Positions 43,598 through 52,594 are shown, counted from the stretch's first letter. The stretch: 64,000 nucleotides of DNA from Planotetraspora silvatica (GCF_016863315.1 NZ_BOOQ01000002.1:186001-250000); one strand, 5' to 3'. Program-made: numbers and translations. Notes: generated by a model from the sequence alone, not told the origin.

Positions 43598-45541
43598 GTG
43601 GACACGACGCTAACCGACCCGATCGTTGGGCATGTGCTCGACGGGCGCTACCGCGTCGAGTCCCGGATCGCCCGGGGCGGAATGGCCTCCGTCTATCTGG
43701 CTCTGGACGTCCGGCTCGATCGTACGGTCGCCGTCAAGGTGATGCACCACACGCTTGCCGAGGACCCCCAGTTCGTGCGGCGGTTCATCGGCGAGGCCAG
43801 GTCCGTGGCCAGCCTCAGCCACCCCAACGTCGTGCAGGTCTTCGACCAGGGCACCGACGGCAAGCACGTCTATCTCTCGATGGAGTACGTGCCCGGCCGG
43901 ACGCTGCGCGACGTCCTGCGCAAGCGAGGCCGCCTGCCCGCGCGCGAGGCGCTGGAGATCGTCATCCCGGTGCTGGCCGCGCTCGGCGCCGCCCACCAGG
44001 CCGGCCTCGTCCACCGGGACGTCAAGCCGGAGAACGTCCTGCTCACCGACGACGGCCGCGTGAAGGTCGTCGACTTCGGCCTCGCTCGCGCCGTCGAGGC
44101 GACGAACCAGACCAAGACCGGCATCATGATCGGCACGATCGGCTACATGTCGCCCGAGCAGGTCACGGCCGGCGTGGCGGACTCCCGCAGCGACGTCTAC
44201 GCCGTCGGCATCATGTTGTTCGAGTTGCTGACCGGGCGGCAGCCGTACGAGGGCGACACACCCATGTCGGTCGCCTACCGGCACGTCCACGACAGCGTCC
44301 CCGTCCCGTCCGCGGTCGTCGGCGACATCGCGCCGCAACTCGACGCCCTGGTCGCGGCGGCCACCGATCGCGACCCCGCCAGGCGCCCCTCCGACGCCAC
44401 GGCGATGCTGGTCGCCGCCGTCGAGGTGCACCGCGTTCTGCCCAAGACGCCCAAGGCGGGTCAGCACGCCGCCCCCGTGCCCGTCTCCGGGGCGACCATG
44501 CCGGCCCAGCCGTACAGCACGGGGCAGTACCTCGCCCCCGGGCACCACACGCCGGCACCGGCCAACCACACGATGATCCAGCCGCGGACCGATCTGCTGA
44601 CCGCGCCGCCGGACGGTCCCCGCCGCGGCGTGCTGAAGAGGCGGTCGACCTGGTTCATCGCCGGCCTCGCCCTGCTGATGGTCGCCGGCGTGGCGCTCAC
44701 CGGCTGGTGGTTCTCGCAGGGGCGCTACACGAAGGTGCCCGACCTGCTCAACCAGAACATCACGGTCGCCAAGCATGCGGCCGAGCAGCAGGGTTTCATC
44801 GTCACGGTCGGGAAGGCGCGCTTCGACGACCGCGTGGAAAAGGACATGGTGCTCGAGTCCGACCCCGTGGCCGGGACCGAGGTGGACAAGGGCGCACGGA
44901 TCACGCTCATCCCGTCGGCCGGCCCGGAGACCGTGCCGGTGCCGAAGGTCCAGGGTCTCAGCGAGGCGGACGCCCGCGAGGCGATCGGGAAGGCGGGCCT
45001 GAACGTCGGGCGCGTGAGCAAGACCGCGAGCGACACCGTGGCCCGCGGCCTCATCGTCAAGACGAGCCCCGACGTGGGCAAGCGCGTCAGGAAGAACTCG
45101 ACCGTCAACCTCGTGGTCAGCGCGGGCCTGCTCATGCCGGACGTCACGCAGATGTTGCGCGACCAGGCCGAGCAGTTCCTCCGTGAGAAGGGCTTCAACG
45201 TCCAGATCGACGAGACGGCGGACGACACCCCGCCGGGGACGGTCATCGCCCAGGATCCGGCGGGCGGCTCGGAGACCGTGGCCGGAGCGAACGTCCGCCT
45301 GACGGTCTCCCGAGGCCCCGATCAGGGCTTCCACTGGCCGTGGGAGAACAACGGCGACCAGCAGGCCAACCTGATCGACGTGCCTGATGTGCGGTTCAAG
45401 GCCGTGCAGGACGCCCAGAACGAGCTGAAGGCGGCGGGCTTCAAGGTCAAGACCCGCAACCTCGTCGGCACCCAGCGGGTGGTGGGCGAGCAACCGCTCG
45501 GCCAGCAACCGGCGGGCAGCACGATCATGATCTGGCACTGA
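43598..45541 (+). CDS. PASTA-domain serine/threonine protein kinase (PknB/PknL type)
   Basis: A 647-residue membrane receptor kinase. The cytoplasmic kinase domain (about 15-275) is intact: ARGGMASVYLALD (glycine loop), VAVKVM, HRDVKPENVLL (catalytic loop), DFGLARAV and GTIGYMSPEQ. A proline-rich linker follows, then one membrane helix (about 351-372). Four extracellular PASTA repeats start near 380, 447, 512 and 595 and would bind peptidoglycan fragments. By position next to an Rv2175c homologue and the metF/idsA pair it corresponds to pknL, though the M. tuberculosis protein lacks PASTA repeats. GTG start. Confidence 0.93.
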   Translation: MDTTLTDPIVGHVLDGRYRVESRIARGGMASVYLALDVRLDRTVAVKVMHHTLAEDPQFVRRFIGEARSVASLSHPNVVQVFDQGTDGKHVYLSMEYVPGRTLRDVLRKRGRLPAREALEIVIPVLAALGAAHQAGLVHRDVKPENVLLTDDGRVKVVDFGLARAVEATNQTKTGIMIGTIGYMSPEQVTAGVADSRSDVYAVGIMLFELLTGRQPYEGDTPMSVAYRHVHDSVPVPSAVVGDIAPQLDALVAAATDRDPARRPSDATAMLVAAVEVHRVLPKTPKAGQHAAPVPVSGATMPAQPYSTGQYLAPGHHTPAPANHTMIQPRTDLLTAPPDGPRRGVLKRRSTWFIAGLALLMVAGVALTGWWFSQGRYTKVPDLLNQNITVAKHAAEQQGFIVTVGKARFDDRVEKDMVLESDPVAGTEVDKGARITLIPSAGPETVPVPKVQGLSEADAREAIGKAGLNVGRVSKTASDTVARGLIVKTSPDVGKRVRKNSTVNLVVSAGLLMPDVTQMLRDQAEQFLREKGFNVQIDETADDTPPGTVIAQDPAGGSETVAGANVRLTVSRGPDQGFHWPWENNGDQQANLIDVPDVRFKAVQDAQNELKAAGFKVKTRNLVGTQRVVGEQPLGQQPAGSTIMIWH

Positions 45542-45551
45542 CACCCCTGTC

Positions 45552-45596
45552 CCGCGGTCCTGCCCGGCCTCTCTGAGGCGCCGGGACGGACCGCGG
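45552..45596. terminator. bidirectional terminator between kinase and allantoicase genes
   Basis: CCGCGGTCC and GGACCGCGG form the outer stem and CCCGGCCTC with GAGGC-GCCGGG the inner stem of one long hairpin located between two stop codons of convergent genes. No T-run. Confidence 0.65.
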
Positions 45597-45601
45597 CCAG
45601 G

Positions 45602-46576
45602 TCAGGGCGCGAGCGAGCCGAGCAGGCGGAGCCGTCCGAGGCCGCCGTCGGGGTAGACGTCGAGCCGGGCGTGGGTGATCCTGCGGTCGCTGTCGAGACG
45701 GAAGCGATGCCGGGTGTCCGGCTGGAGCGGTGTCCGGGGAAGCAGCGGGAACCACGCCTTCTCCTCCTCCAGCGCCGCCTCCCCCGCGTCGATCCCGCTG
45801 AGCGAGGCCCAGCCGGGGGCGTTGAAGACGAGGTTCGCCGTGTCGAGTTCGGCCACGGCCACGGTGCCTGCGCCCGCGAGGGCCACGACCAGCCAGTCGT
45901 TGCCGCCGTCCCTGCGCCGGGCGGTCTCCCATCCCTCGGACTGGTTCCTGGACAGTCCCGGCGCGATGACGTTGTTGGGCGAGGAGTAGAACTCGTCGGA
46001 GCAGGCGATCACGAGACCCCCGTTCTCCAGTGCCGCGAGGTCGACGGTGAGCCCTCTCAGGAAGGTGGGGTCGGGCATGACCTCCCCGTGCACGCGCAGC
46101 CGGGCCACGCCCCCGTCGGGGAAGATGTTCAGCCGCACGTGGGTGAAACGGCGCGGGTCCGCGACCTCGAACAGGTGGGCGGTGTCGCCCTTGAGCGCGC
46201 TCGCCGGCACGATCTCCACCCAGTCGGCCCGCTCGGCGAGCTCCCCCGGTGCGGGCAGGCCGTCCACGGCGCACGCCTCGACCGACGCGTGAGGCGGGAA
46301 GTTGCCCTTGAACCAGGCGGTGTCGATCACGATCCCCCTGATCACACCGGGGAGGCCGAGCCGTACGATCGCCCAGTCGTGACCCGGCTCCCGGCGCCTC
46401 CTGGTCTCCCAGCCGTCGTAAAGCTGGCCCTTCGCTCCGAACGTGTGCGGCTGGAACGACGGCGGTCCCGGCCTGATGAGAGCCTCGCGCTCCGCGAACG
46501 ACTCGTCGTTGGCGGCGACGACGGCCCCGCCGTACGTCCGAAGCGCAAGATCGGGCAAGCGGGTGAAGTCCGTCAT
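45602..46576 (-). CDS. alc: allantoicase
   Basis: A 324-residue hydrolase releasing urea and ureidoglycolate from allantoate. It consists of two homologous allantoicase repeats; YDGWETRRRREPGHDWAIVRL in the first matches GWETARRRDGGNDWLVVAL in the second. Motifs IDTAWFKGNFPPHASVE and RLNIFPDGGVARLRVHGE are diagnostic. It is the last gene of the purine degradation operon, one base after allB. Confidence 0.94.
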   Translation of the reverse strand: MTDFTRLPDLALRTYGGAVVAANDESFAEREALIRPGPPSFQPHTFGAKGQLYDGWETRRRREPGHDWAIVRLGLPGVIRGIVIDTAWFKGNFPPHASVEACAVDGLPAPGELAERADWVEIVPASALKGDTAHLFEVADPRRFTHVRLNIFPDGGVARLRVHGEVMPDPTFLRGLTVDLAALENGGLVIACSDEFYSSPNNVIAPGLSRNQSEGWETARRRDGGNDWLVVALAGAGTVAVAELDTANLVFNAPGWASLSGIDAGEAALEEEKAWFPLLPRTPLQPDTRHRFRLDSDRRITHARLDVYPDGGLGRLRLLGSLAP

Positions 46577-46577
46577 C

Positions 46578-47924
46578 TCATCTCCCTGGGGTCAGGAACC
46601 GTCCGTTCGGCGTGACGTAGTCGACCGCCACACCGCGTGACCACGTGGTCCGCACGACGCCCTTCAGCGTCCTGCCGTGGTAGGGCGAGACCGGGTTGCG
46701 ATGGTGCAGCGCCGCCACGTCGACCGTGAACTCGGCCGCCGGGTCGAAAGCCACCAGGTCGGCGTCCGCGCCGGCCCGCAGGCCCCCCTTGTACGGCAGG
46801 CCGGCCAGTGCCGCGGGCCCCCGGGCCATCCACCTGACGACGTCGGCCAGGCCGTACCCCCGGGAGAGGGCGGCGGTCCAGACGACGGGCAGTCCGAGCT
46901 GGAGCGAGGAGATGCCACCCCACGCCGCGGCGAAGTCGGGCACCTTGAGATCGGGCGTCGACGGCGAGTGGTCGGAGACGATCCCCATCAGCACGCCGTC
47001 CGCGAGGGCCTGCCAGAGAGCGTCCCGGTTGGCGGCCTCCCTGACGGGCGGGCAACACTTGTACGCCGGTCCGGTGACCTCCTCGGCGGTCAGGCAGAGA
47101 TAGTGGGGACACGTCTCGGCGCTGATCCGCACGCCGTCCCGCTGAGCCTGGCGCAGTGGTTCGACGCAGGCGGCGGCCGAGACGTGCACGATGTGGGCGC
47201 GTGCTCCCGTCTCCGCGGCCAGCTCGATGACCTGCTCGACGGCTCTCCGCTCGGCGTCCGGGGTACGAGACCTCAAGAAGTCCGGATATGTCGGGCCGGT
47301 CGGTTCGGTCAGCGCGGCGGGATCCTCCGCGTGCGCGATGAGCAGCCCGTCGAACGACGCCAGCTCCGCGAGCGCGGCCCTGAGGCCGTCGCGATCGAGC
47401 GCGGGGAACTCGTCGACGCCTGAGGGAGACAGGAAGCACTTGACGCCGAAGACGCCGGCCTCGTGCAACGGCCGCAGGTCCGCCACGTTGCCGGGCACGG
47501 CCCCGCCCCAGAAGCCGACGTCGACGTGACACTGCCCCCGGGCCGCCTTCCGCTTGATCTCCAGCGAGGCGACGTCGACCGTGGGCGGCAGCGAGTTGAG
47601 CGGCATGTCGACGATCGTCGTCACGCCTCCGGCGGCGGCCGCCCTGGTGGCCGAGGCGAACCCCTCCCAGTGGGTCCGCCCGGGCTCGTTGACGTGGACG
47701 TGCGTGTCCACCAGACCGGGCAGCAACGCGAGGTCGCCGAGGTCGGCGGTCTCCCGCGCGGGAGGCGGCTCGTCATAGGGCAGCAGGGCCGCGATCCTGC
47801 CCGCTCGTACGGCCACCACCAGCGGGCGCTCTCCGTCGGGGGTGACGGCCCGGCGCGACCGGACGACCAGGTCGTACGGCTCGTCCATGGCCGTGGCGTC
47901 CGGGACGCTCTCGGCGGCGCTCAC
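46578..47924 (-). CDS. allB: allantoinase
   Basis: A 448-residue amidohydrolase opening allantoin to allantoate. DTHVHVNEPG holds the first metal histidines, VFGVKCFLSPSG the carbamylated lysine, and GIVSDHSPSTPDLK the catalytic aspartate. I chose the GTG that overlaps the upstream stop codon by four bases; an ATG 12 codons inside (MDEPYDLVV) is possible. The open frame upstream belongs to no gene. Confidence 0.93.
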   Translation of the reverse strand: MSAAESVPDATAMDEPYDLVVRSRRAVTPDGERPLVVAVRAGRIAALLPYDEPPPARETADLGDLALLPGLVDTHVHVNEPGRTHWEGFASATRAAAAGGVTTIVDMPLNSLPPTVDVASLEIKRKAARGQCHVDVGFWGGAVPGNVADLRPLHEAGVFGVKCFLSPSGVDEFPALDRDGLRAALAELASFDGLLIAHAEDPAALTEPTGPTYPDFLRSRTPDAERRAVEQVIELAAETGARAHIVHVSAAACVEPLRQAQRDGVRISAETCPHYLCLTAEEVTGPAYKCCPPVREAANRDALWQALADGVLMGIVSDHSPSTPDLKVPDFAAAWGGISSLQLGLPVVWTAALSRGYGLADVVRWMARGPAALAGLPYKGGLRAGADADLVAFDPAAEFTVDVAALHHRNPVSPYHGRTLKGVVRTTWSRGVAVDYVTPNGRFLTPGR

Positions 47925-49285
47925 TCGGCGGCCGCCAGCAGCCGGCGGTGGGCCCGTGCCCCCGCCTCTGCGGCCTCGGCGTCGGAGACCGTCCGCAGCT
48001 CGCCGTCCTCGACCACCGTCCGGCCGCCCACCAGGAGCCTGGCCAGGTGCGGGGTCTGACCGTACGCGAACGCCACGACGGGATCGTCGATCGCCGCGTG
48101 GTAGCCGCCGAGCCGCCACAGGGCGATGTCGGCCAGTTTGCCGGCCTCCAGGGAGCCGATCTCCTTCTCACGTCCGAGGCACCGAGCCCCGCCGATGGTG
48201 GCCAACTCGAGTGCCTGGCGGGCGGTCAGGGCGCGCGGGCCGTACCGGGCGCGCTGCATGAGCATCGCCATCCGCACCTCGCCTGCGAGCGGGGTCATCT
48301 CGCTGGAGGCCGCGCCGTCGACGCCGAGTCCGACGGGGGCGCCCGCGCGGAGCAGGTCGGAGATGCGGGCGATGCCCGCGCCGAGGCGTCCGTTGGACGA
48401 GGGACAGTGGGCGGTGCCCGTGCCGGTCTGGGCGAAACGGCGGATGTCGGCGTCGGTCAGATGGACGCAGTGGGCGAGCCACACGTCCGGGCCGAGCCAG
48501 TTGAGCTGCTCGAGGTACTCGACGGGGAGCATGCCGAACTGCGCCCTGCAGTGCTCGTCCTCGTCCGCGGTCTCCGCGATGTGGGTGTGCAGGCGGACGC
48601 CGTACGAGCGGGCGAGCTCCGCGGACCTGAGCATCAGCTCGCCGGTCACCGAGAACGGCGAGCAGGGCGCGACGGCGACGCGGAGCATCGAACCGAACGA
48701 CGGATCATGATATTTGCGGATGGCATCCTCGGTGGCCTGGAGAACCTCGTCGGCCTCCTCGACGAGGTCGTCCGGCGGCAGCCCGCCCTGGGACTGGCCG
48801 CGGTCCATCGAGCCGCGGCACGGATGGAACCGCACCCCCACCCGCCGGGCCGCCTCGATCTCGGCGTCGAACAGGTCGCCGCGCCCCTTGGGGAAGACGT
48901 AGTGGTGGTCGGTCGACGTCGTGCAGCCCGACCTGGCCAGCCAGGCCAGCCCGGCCGTCGCCGCTCCCGAAACCACTTCGGCGTCCATCCGTCCCCACAA
49001 CCGGTAGCTGGCGACCAGCCACTCGAACAGCGTCCCGTCGGGCGTGACGCCCTGCGAGGCCCACTGGTAGAGGTGGTGATGGGTGTTGACGAACCCCGGG
49101 GTCGCCAGGCAGCCGGATCCGTCGACGCGCTGCGCGCCCTCGGGTACGGCTCGCGCCGCGCCCGGGCCGACGGCCGTGATCCGGTCGTCCTCGATCACGA
49201 TGTGGCCGGAGGGGATCTCCTCCCCGACGACCGGGACGATGTGGGCGTTCTCGATGACGACTCGCCGTATTGCATGATCACGCAA
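47921..49285 (-). CDS. 8-oxoguanine / guanine-type deaminase (amidohydrolase)
   Basis: A 454-residue zinc-dependent deaminase of the AtzB/TrzN-like group, whose actinobacterial members in purine operons are annotated as 8-oxoguanine deaminase. Metal and catalytic motifs: NTHHHLYQ, LHTHIAE, HCVHLTD and LGVDGAASSE. The start is a TTG, weakly supported: the first codons (encoding MRDHAIRR) fall inside the last copy of the 53-bp repeat family and no clear ribosome site is seen. The body from VVIENAHIVPV onward is certain. Substrate (8-oxoguanine, guanine or another aminopurine) is not proven. Confidence 0.85.
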   Translation of the reverse strand: MRDHAIRRVVIENAHIVPVVGEEIPSGHIVIEDDRITAVGPGAARAVPEGAQRVDGSGCLATPGFVNTHHHLYQWASQGVTPDGTLFEWLVASYRLWGRMDAEVVSGAATAGLAWLARSGCTTSTDHHYVFPKGRGDLFDAEIEAARRVGVRFHPCRGSMDRGQSQGGLPPDDLVEEADEVLQATEDAIRKYHDPSFGSMLRVAVAPCSPFSVTGELMLRSAELARSYGVRLHTHIAETADEDEHCRAQFGMLPVEYLEQLNWLGPDVWLAHCVHLTDADIRRFAQTGTGTAHCPSSNGRLGAGIARISDLLRAGAPVGLGVDGAASSEMTPLAGEVRMAMLMQRARYGPRALTARQALELATIGGARCLGREKEIGSLEAGKLADIALWRLGGYHAAIDDPVVAFAYGQTPHLARLLVGGRTVVEDGELRTVSDAEAAEAGARAHRRLLAAAE

Positions 49286-49441
49286 AGGAAACTCGCAGGT
49301 CAGAGTGGTCGGCGGCGAAGGTGCGCATGATCACGCCCGGAGAACGGGCAGGCCGGAGGGGTGTTCTCCGAACATGTGCATGATCACGCACGGGAGGCTC
49401 GCGGGCAGGGCGGCATGATCACGAAGGTGTGCATGATCACG
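49271..49441 (-). repeat. 53-bp-family repeat array A, between the 2Fe-2S subunit and deaminase genes
   Basis: Five GCATGATCACG cores on the plus strand (TGATCA at 49275, 49328, 49381, 49416, 49434) with spacings 53, 53, 35 and 18, where 35 plus 18 equals 53. Read on the minus strand, the first core contains the stop codon of the 2Fe-2S gene and the last contains the start region of the deaminase. Two complete units share the pattern TTCG at unit positions 17-20 and GACCTG or GGCCTG at 35-40 with array B. Confidence 0.9.
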
Positions 49442-49910
49442 GCTGGTGTTTGCGGACGGCGGCCAGGCGGACGGCGTCGAGGATCTTCTCGTACCCGGTG
49501 CATCGGCAGAGGTTGCCGGCCAGGGCCTCGCGGATCTCGGCGTCCGCGGGAACCCCGGGCGTGCTCTCGATCAGCGAATGCGCCTGGACGATCAGCCCGG
49601 GAGTGCAGAACCCGCACTGTACGGCTCCCGCCTCCACGAAGGACCGCTGGACCTCGTCCAGCTCCCCGCCCGAGGCCAGGCCCTCCACCGTGATCACTTC
49701 CCGGCCCTCCGCCTGGCCGGCCGCGACCAGGCAGGCGCAGACCGGGGTTCCGTCCAGGTAGACCGTGCACGAGCCGCACTCGCCCTGCTCGCAGGCGTTC
49801 TTCGCCCCCGGCAGGCCGAGCCGTTCCCTGAGGACGTAGAGGAGGCTCTCGCCCTCCCAGACGTCGTCCGCGGCCATCGACTCGCCGTTGACACTGATGT
49901 TCACCCTCAT
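49437..49910 (-). CDS. molybdenum hydroxylase 2Fe-2S subunit (xanthine dehydrogenase type)
   Basis: A 157-residue iron-sulfur subunit with two clusters: CEQGECGSCTVYLDG with the following VCAC for the plant-type cluster, and QCGFCTPG with NLCRCTGY for the second. It passes electrons from a molybdenum subunit to the FAD subunit, presumably in xanthine or hypoxanthine oxidation. The catalytic molybdenum subunit gene is not in the window, although it usually follows directly. The start overlaps the FAD subunit stop (ATGA). The stop codon TGA is part of the first 53-bp-family core. Confidence 0.93.
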   Translation of the reverse strand: MRVNISVNGESMAADDVWEGESLLYVLRERLGLPGAKNACEQGECGSCTVYLDGTPVCACLVAAGQAEGREVITVEGLASGGELDEVQRSFVEAGAVQCGFCTPGLIVQAHSLIESTPGVPADAEIREALAGNLCRCTGYEKILDAVRLAAVRKHQP

Positions 49911-50770
49911 GCCGGCCCCCTCCCCGTGTAGTCGTTCCATGCCCACCCGAGCGTGCGGCGAGCCATCACGGCCAGCGAATGCAGCCGGTAGTCCGCCCGC
50001 CCGCGCACGTCGTCGATGGGCGCGGCCGCTCCGGCGACGAGCTCGCCGAACCTCCGGGCGGCACCGGGATCCAGCGGCGAACGGCCCTCCCAGTCGAGCG
50101 CGGCGGCGACGAACTCCTCCGCCTCCGGCGCGCGCCGGGGCGTGGGGGCCGCGGAGCCGATGCCCGTCCCCACGCGCCGCTCCCCGGGATGCAGGGCGAC
50201 GGCGAACGAGCAGACCGCGATCACCATGGCGTTCCTTGTGCCGATCTTGGAGAAGTACTGCGGGCCGGCCGCCGCGGGGATGCGCACCGCGCGGATCAGC
50301 TCGTCCGGCCGCAGCGCGTTGCGTTTCACGCCGGTGTAGAACTCGGTGATCGGGATCATCCGCGTCCCGCGCACCGACTCCGCCTCCACGATGGCGCCGG
50401 AGGCCAGGAGCGGCGGATGCGCGTCCCCCGCCGGCGAGGCGGCGCCGAGGTTGCCGGCGACGGTGCCCCTGTTGCGGATCTGCGGCGACCCGACGGTCCG
50501 CGACGCCTGCGCGAGACCGGGCAGGAGCGGCCCCAGTTCGGCGATCAGCCGGGTGTAGGTCACCCCGGCTCCCACGCGGATCTCCGTCCCCTCCGTCGAC
50601 CACCGGGTCAGCTCGGCCACGGGATTCAGGTCGAGCAGGGCGGCCGGCCGCCCCTTGTCGAGGTTGATCTCCACCATGACGTCGGTGCCGCCCTGGATCG
50701 GCGTCGCCTCCGGCCGTTCGGCCTTGTACGCCAGAGCTTGTTCCCAGGTGACAGGGCGCAGGAAGTCCAT
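49907..50770 (-). CDS. molybdenum hydroxylase FAD subunit (xanthine dehydrogenase type)
   Basis: A 287-residue CoxM/XdhB-like flavoprotein. PIQGGTDVMVEI is the FAD diphosphate loop and GSPQIRNRGTVAGNLGAASPAGD the second conserved FAD motif (within it, NRGTVAGNLG). The C-terminal domain extends from about 180. It lies between uricase and the 2Fe-2S subunit, consistent with xanthine to urate conversion feeding uricase. Confidence 0.93.
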   Translation of the reverse strand: MDFLRPVTWEQALAYKAERPEATPIQGGTDVMVEINLDKGRPAALLDLNPVAELTRWSTEGTEIRVGAGVTYTRLIAELGPLLPGLAQASRTVGSPQIRNRGTVAGNLGAASPAGDAHPPLLASGAIVEAESVRGTRMIPITEFYTGVKRNALRPDELIRAVRIPAAAGPQYFSKIGTRNAMVIAVCSFAVALHPGERRVGTGIGSAAPTPRRAPEAEEFVAAALDWEGRSPLDPGAARRFGELVAGAAAPIDDVRGRADYRLHSLAVMARRTLGWAWNDYTGRGPA

Positions 50771-50774
50771 GGCG

Positions 50775-51638
50775 CTAGTCCCAGGCCGGTCCGGCGCCGG
50801 GAGCGTCCTCGCGCAGGACGGCGCCCTCGATGAGCCCGTACGGCCGATCGGCCGCGAAGTACACCTCTCCGTCGTTCTCCAGGTCGAACGGCGACAGGTC
50901 CACGAGGAAGTGGTGCTTGTTGGGCAGTGAGAGCCGTACCTCGCAGATCTCGGGGCAGTCCTTCAGCACGCGGGACCCCATGGCGTAGAGGGTCTGCTGC
51001 AGGGAGAGGCTGTAGGTGCCCGCGAAGGCCGCGAGGAGCGCCTGCCTGGCGTTCTCGTACGACTTGTCGTAGGCGCCGCCGTCCGGAGCGGCGTGCCGCC
51101 AGGTGGCGTCCACGGCCGTGGCGAGGATGCGGTCGCGGGTCTCCGGCAACGTCGTGTACTCGTCCTTGATGTAACCCCAGAACTCCGAATTCGTGGTGTT
51201 GAGGACGACCAGGCCGGTCAGCCCCGAGACGACCCAGGCCTGCGAGCCGTCGTAGTGGGCCACGCAGGTGCGGGTCTCCCCGCCCGATCGCACGAAGGAG
51301 TGCCCGGAGGCGCCGTTGCGCTCCCAGGAGTACTCCTCGATCGCGACCCGCGCGTGGTGGACGGTCGGCTGGGAGTCCACGAAGTGGCGGGCCAGGAGCA
51401 GGGCGAAGTCCTCGATCGCGCCCACGCCGTGCTTCTTGGCGAACGCGTGGACCGTGTTCTTCTGCGTGTCGGTGGCCAGCACGGCCGAGTTGTCCCCGCT
51501 GAGATGCACCTCGGCCATGTCGCCGGACAGCGAGGTGCTGACGTTGAGGTCCTTGATGTGGTGGGCGTCGCCGTGCCTGGTGACCCGCACCACCCTCGTC
51601 TCGGCCTTGCCGTACCTGTTGGGACCCAAGATGATCAA
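50775..51638 (-). CDS. urate oxidase (uricase)
   Basis: A 287-residue cofactor-free enzyme oxidising urate to 5-hydroxyisourate. The tunnel fold motifs are seen: NRYGKAETRVVRV at the start, TDTQKNTVHAFAK (catalytic Lys/Thr region), TTNSEFWGYIKDEYTTL, and LPNKHHFLVDL near the end. The TTG start is set by a GGGGGAG ribosome site five bases upstream and lies two bases after uraH. Full length. Confidence 0.95.
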   Translation of the reverse strand: MIILGPNRYGKAETRVVRVTRHGDAHHIKDLNVSTSLSGDMAEVHLSGDNSAVLATDTQKNTVHAFAKKHGVGAIEDFALLLARHFVDSQPTVHHARVAIEEYSWERNGASGHSFVRSGGETRTCVAHYDGSQAWVVSGLTGLVVLNTTNSEFWGYIKDEYTTLPETRDRILATAVDATWRHAAPDGGAYDKSYENARQALLAAFAGTYSLSLQQTLYAMGSRVLKDCPEICEVRLSLPNKHHFLVDLSPFDLENDGEVYFAADRPYGLIEGAVLREDAPGAGPAWD

Positions 51639-51639
51639 G

Positions 51640-51987
51640 CTAGCTCCCCCGATAGGTCGAGTAGGCGAACGGGCTGAGCAGCAGCGGCACGTGATGGTGC
51701 TCGCCGGCGTCGCGGATGGTGAACACGATGCTGACCTCGGGGAAGAAGGCGTCCTGCCCCAGGTAGGCGGCCGTGTCGAACACGAGCCGGTAGGTCCCGG
51801 GGCGCGGGTCGCCGTCCGCGATCCACTCGCGGCCCAGGGGCGACCAGTCGCGGATGCGGCCGTCGCCGTCCGTCCGTCCCTCCGCCACCGGGACGAACCC
51901 GTGCGCCGCGCGGCGCGAGAGCCGTACGAACAGGTCGGGGGCGGGCCGTCCGGTGACGGTGTCGAGCACATGGGTGGACAGGCTCAT
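51640..51987 (-). CDS. uraH: 5-hydroxyisourate hydrolase
   Basis: A 115-residue transthyretin-like enzyme hydrolysing 5-hydroxyisourate. STHVLDTVTGRPA at the start and the C-terminal YSTYRGS, the signature that separates the enzyme from transthyretin, are both present. The start overlaps the uraD stop by four bases. Confidence 0.95.
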   Translation of the reverse strand: MSLSTHVLDTVTGRPAPDLFVRLSRRAAHGFVPVAEGRTDGDGRIRDWSPLGREWIADGDPRPGTYRLVFDTAAYLGQDAFFPEVSIVFTIRDAGEHHHVPLLLSPFAYSTYRGS

Positions 51988-52457
51988 CGGCCCTCCCACA
52001 GCTTCGCCAGCCTCAACTTCACGATCGCGGTCAGCTCCTCGCGGACGATCTTCCGTTCGGACTCCTCGTCGCCCGCGAGCCGTTCGCGCAGGAACACGAG
52101 CATCTCCTCGGCGCTGCGGCCGGTCGCGCAGACCAGGTAGACGTGCCCGAACCGCTCCTCGTAGGCGGCGTTGCCGTCCCGGATCGCGTCGAGCACCGCC
52201 TGGCCGGCCGTCGCGGTCCCCGACTGCTCGCTCCGCGACCACGCGGCCTCTTTGCCGTCTCCGGCCCGCCGCTCGCCGATCCGGGGATGCGCCGACAGCG
52301 CCTCCGCCACGTCGGCCCAGCTCAGGCCTGCGATCGCGGCCTCCCCCGCGTCGATCAGCCCGGCGAGGTCCCGATACGGCCCCCGCCGCGCGACCGCCGA
52401 CACCCAGGCCGTGGACGCGCAGCAGGAACGCAGGTCCTCCTGGCTGAGTTCACGCAT
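51984..52457 (-). CDS. uraD: OHCU decarboxylase
   Basis: A 157-residue enzyme converting 2-oxo-4-hydroxy-4-carboxy-5-ureidoimidazoline to (S)-allantoin. The active-site histidine is in AHPRIGERR; a conserved FGHVYLVCATGRSAEEML follows. I chose the ATG at 52457 (MRELSQEDLRSCC); there is no strong ribosome site and the mRNA may start close by. It is the first gene of the purine degradation operon and divergent from the endonuclease gene. Confidence 0.93.
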   Translation of the reverse strand: MRELSQEDLRSCCASTAWVSAVARRGPYRDLAGLIDAGEAAIAGLSWADVAEALSAHPRIGERRAGDGKEAAWSRSEQSGTATAGQAVLDAIRDGNAAYEERFGHVYLVCATGRSAEEMLVFLRERLAGDEESERKIVREELTAIVKLRLAKLWEGR

Positions 52458-52535
52458 GCAGGCAAGTAGACAACCCGGGGGCCACCAGGTCCAGCAGCGG
52501 GAACTCCCAACTGCCCGGCTCTGCCGCGGCGCCGG

Positions 52536-52553
52536 TTTGTACGTTGGCACAAA
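52536..52553. promoter_or_regulatory. candidate operator between uraD and the endonuclease gene
   Basis: TTTGTACGTTGGCACAAA is an 18-base imperfect palindrome (six of seven arm positions) in the 137-base divergent gap. It could be the binding site of the unseen purine-operon regulator. No protein can be named. Confidence 0.4.
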
Positions 52554-52594
52554 GGGAGCGGCCACAAAGGAGCCGACATTACCCTGGAGGCATC

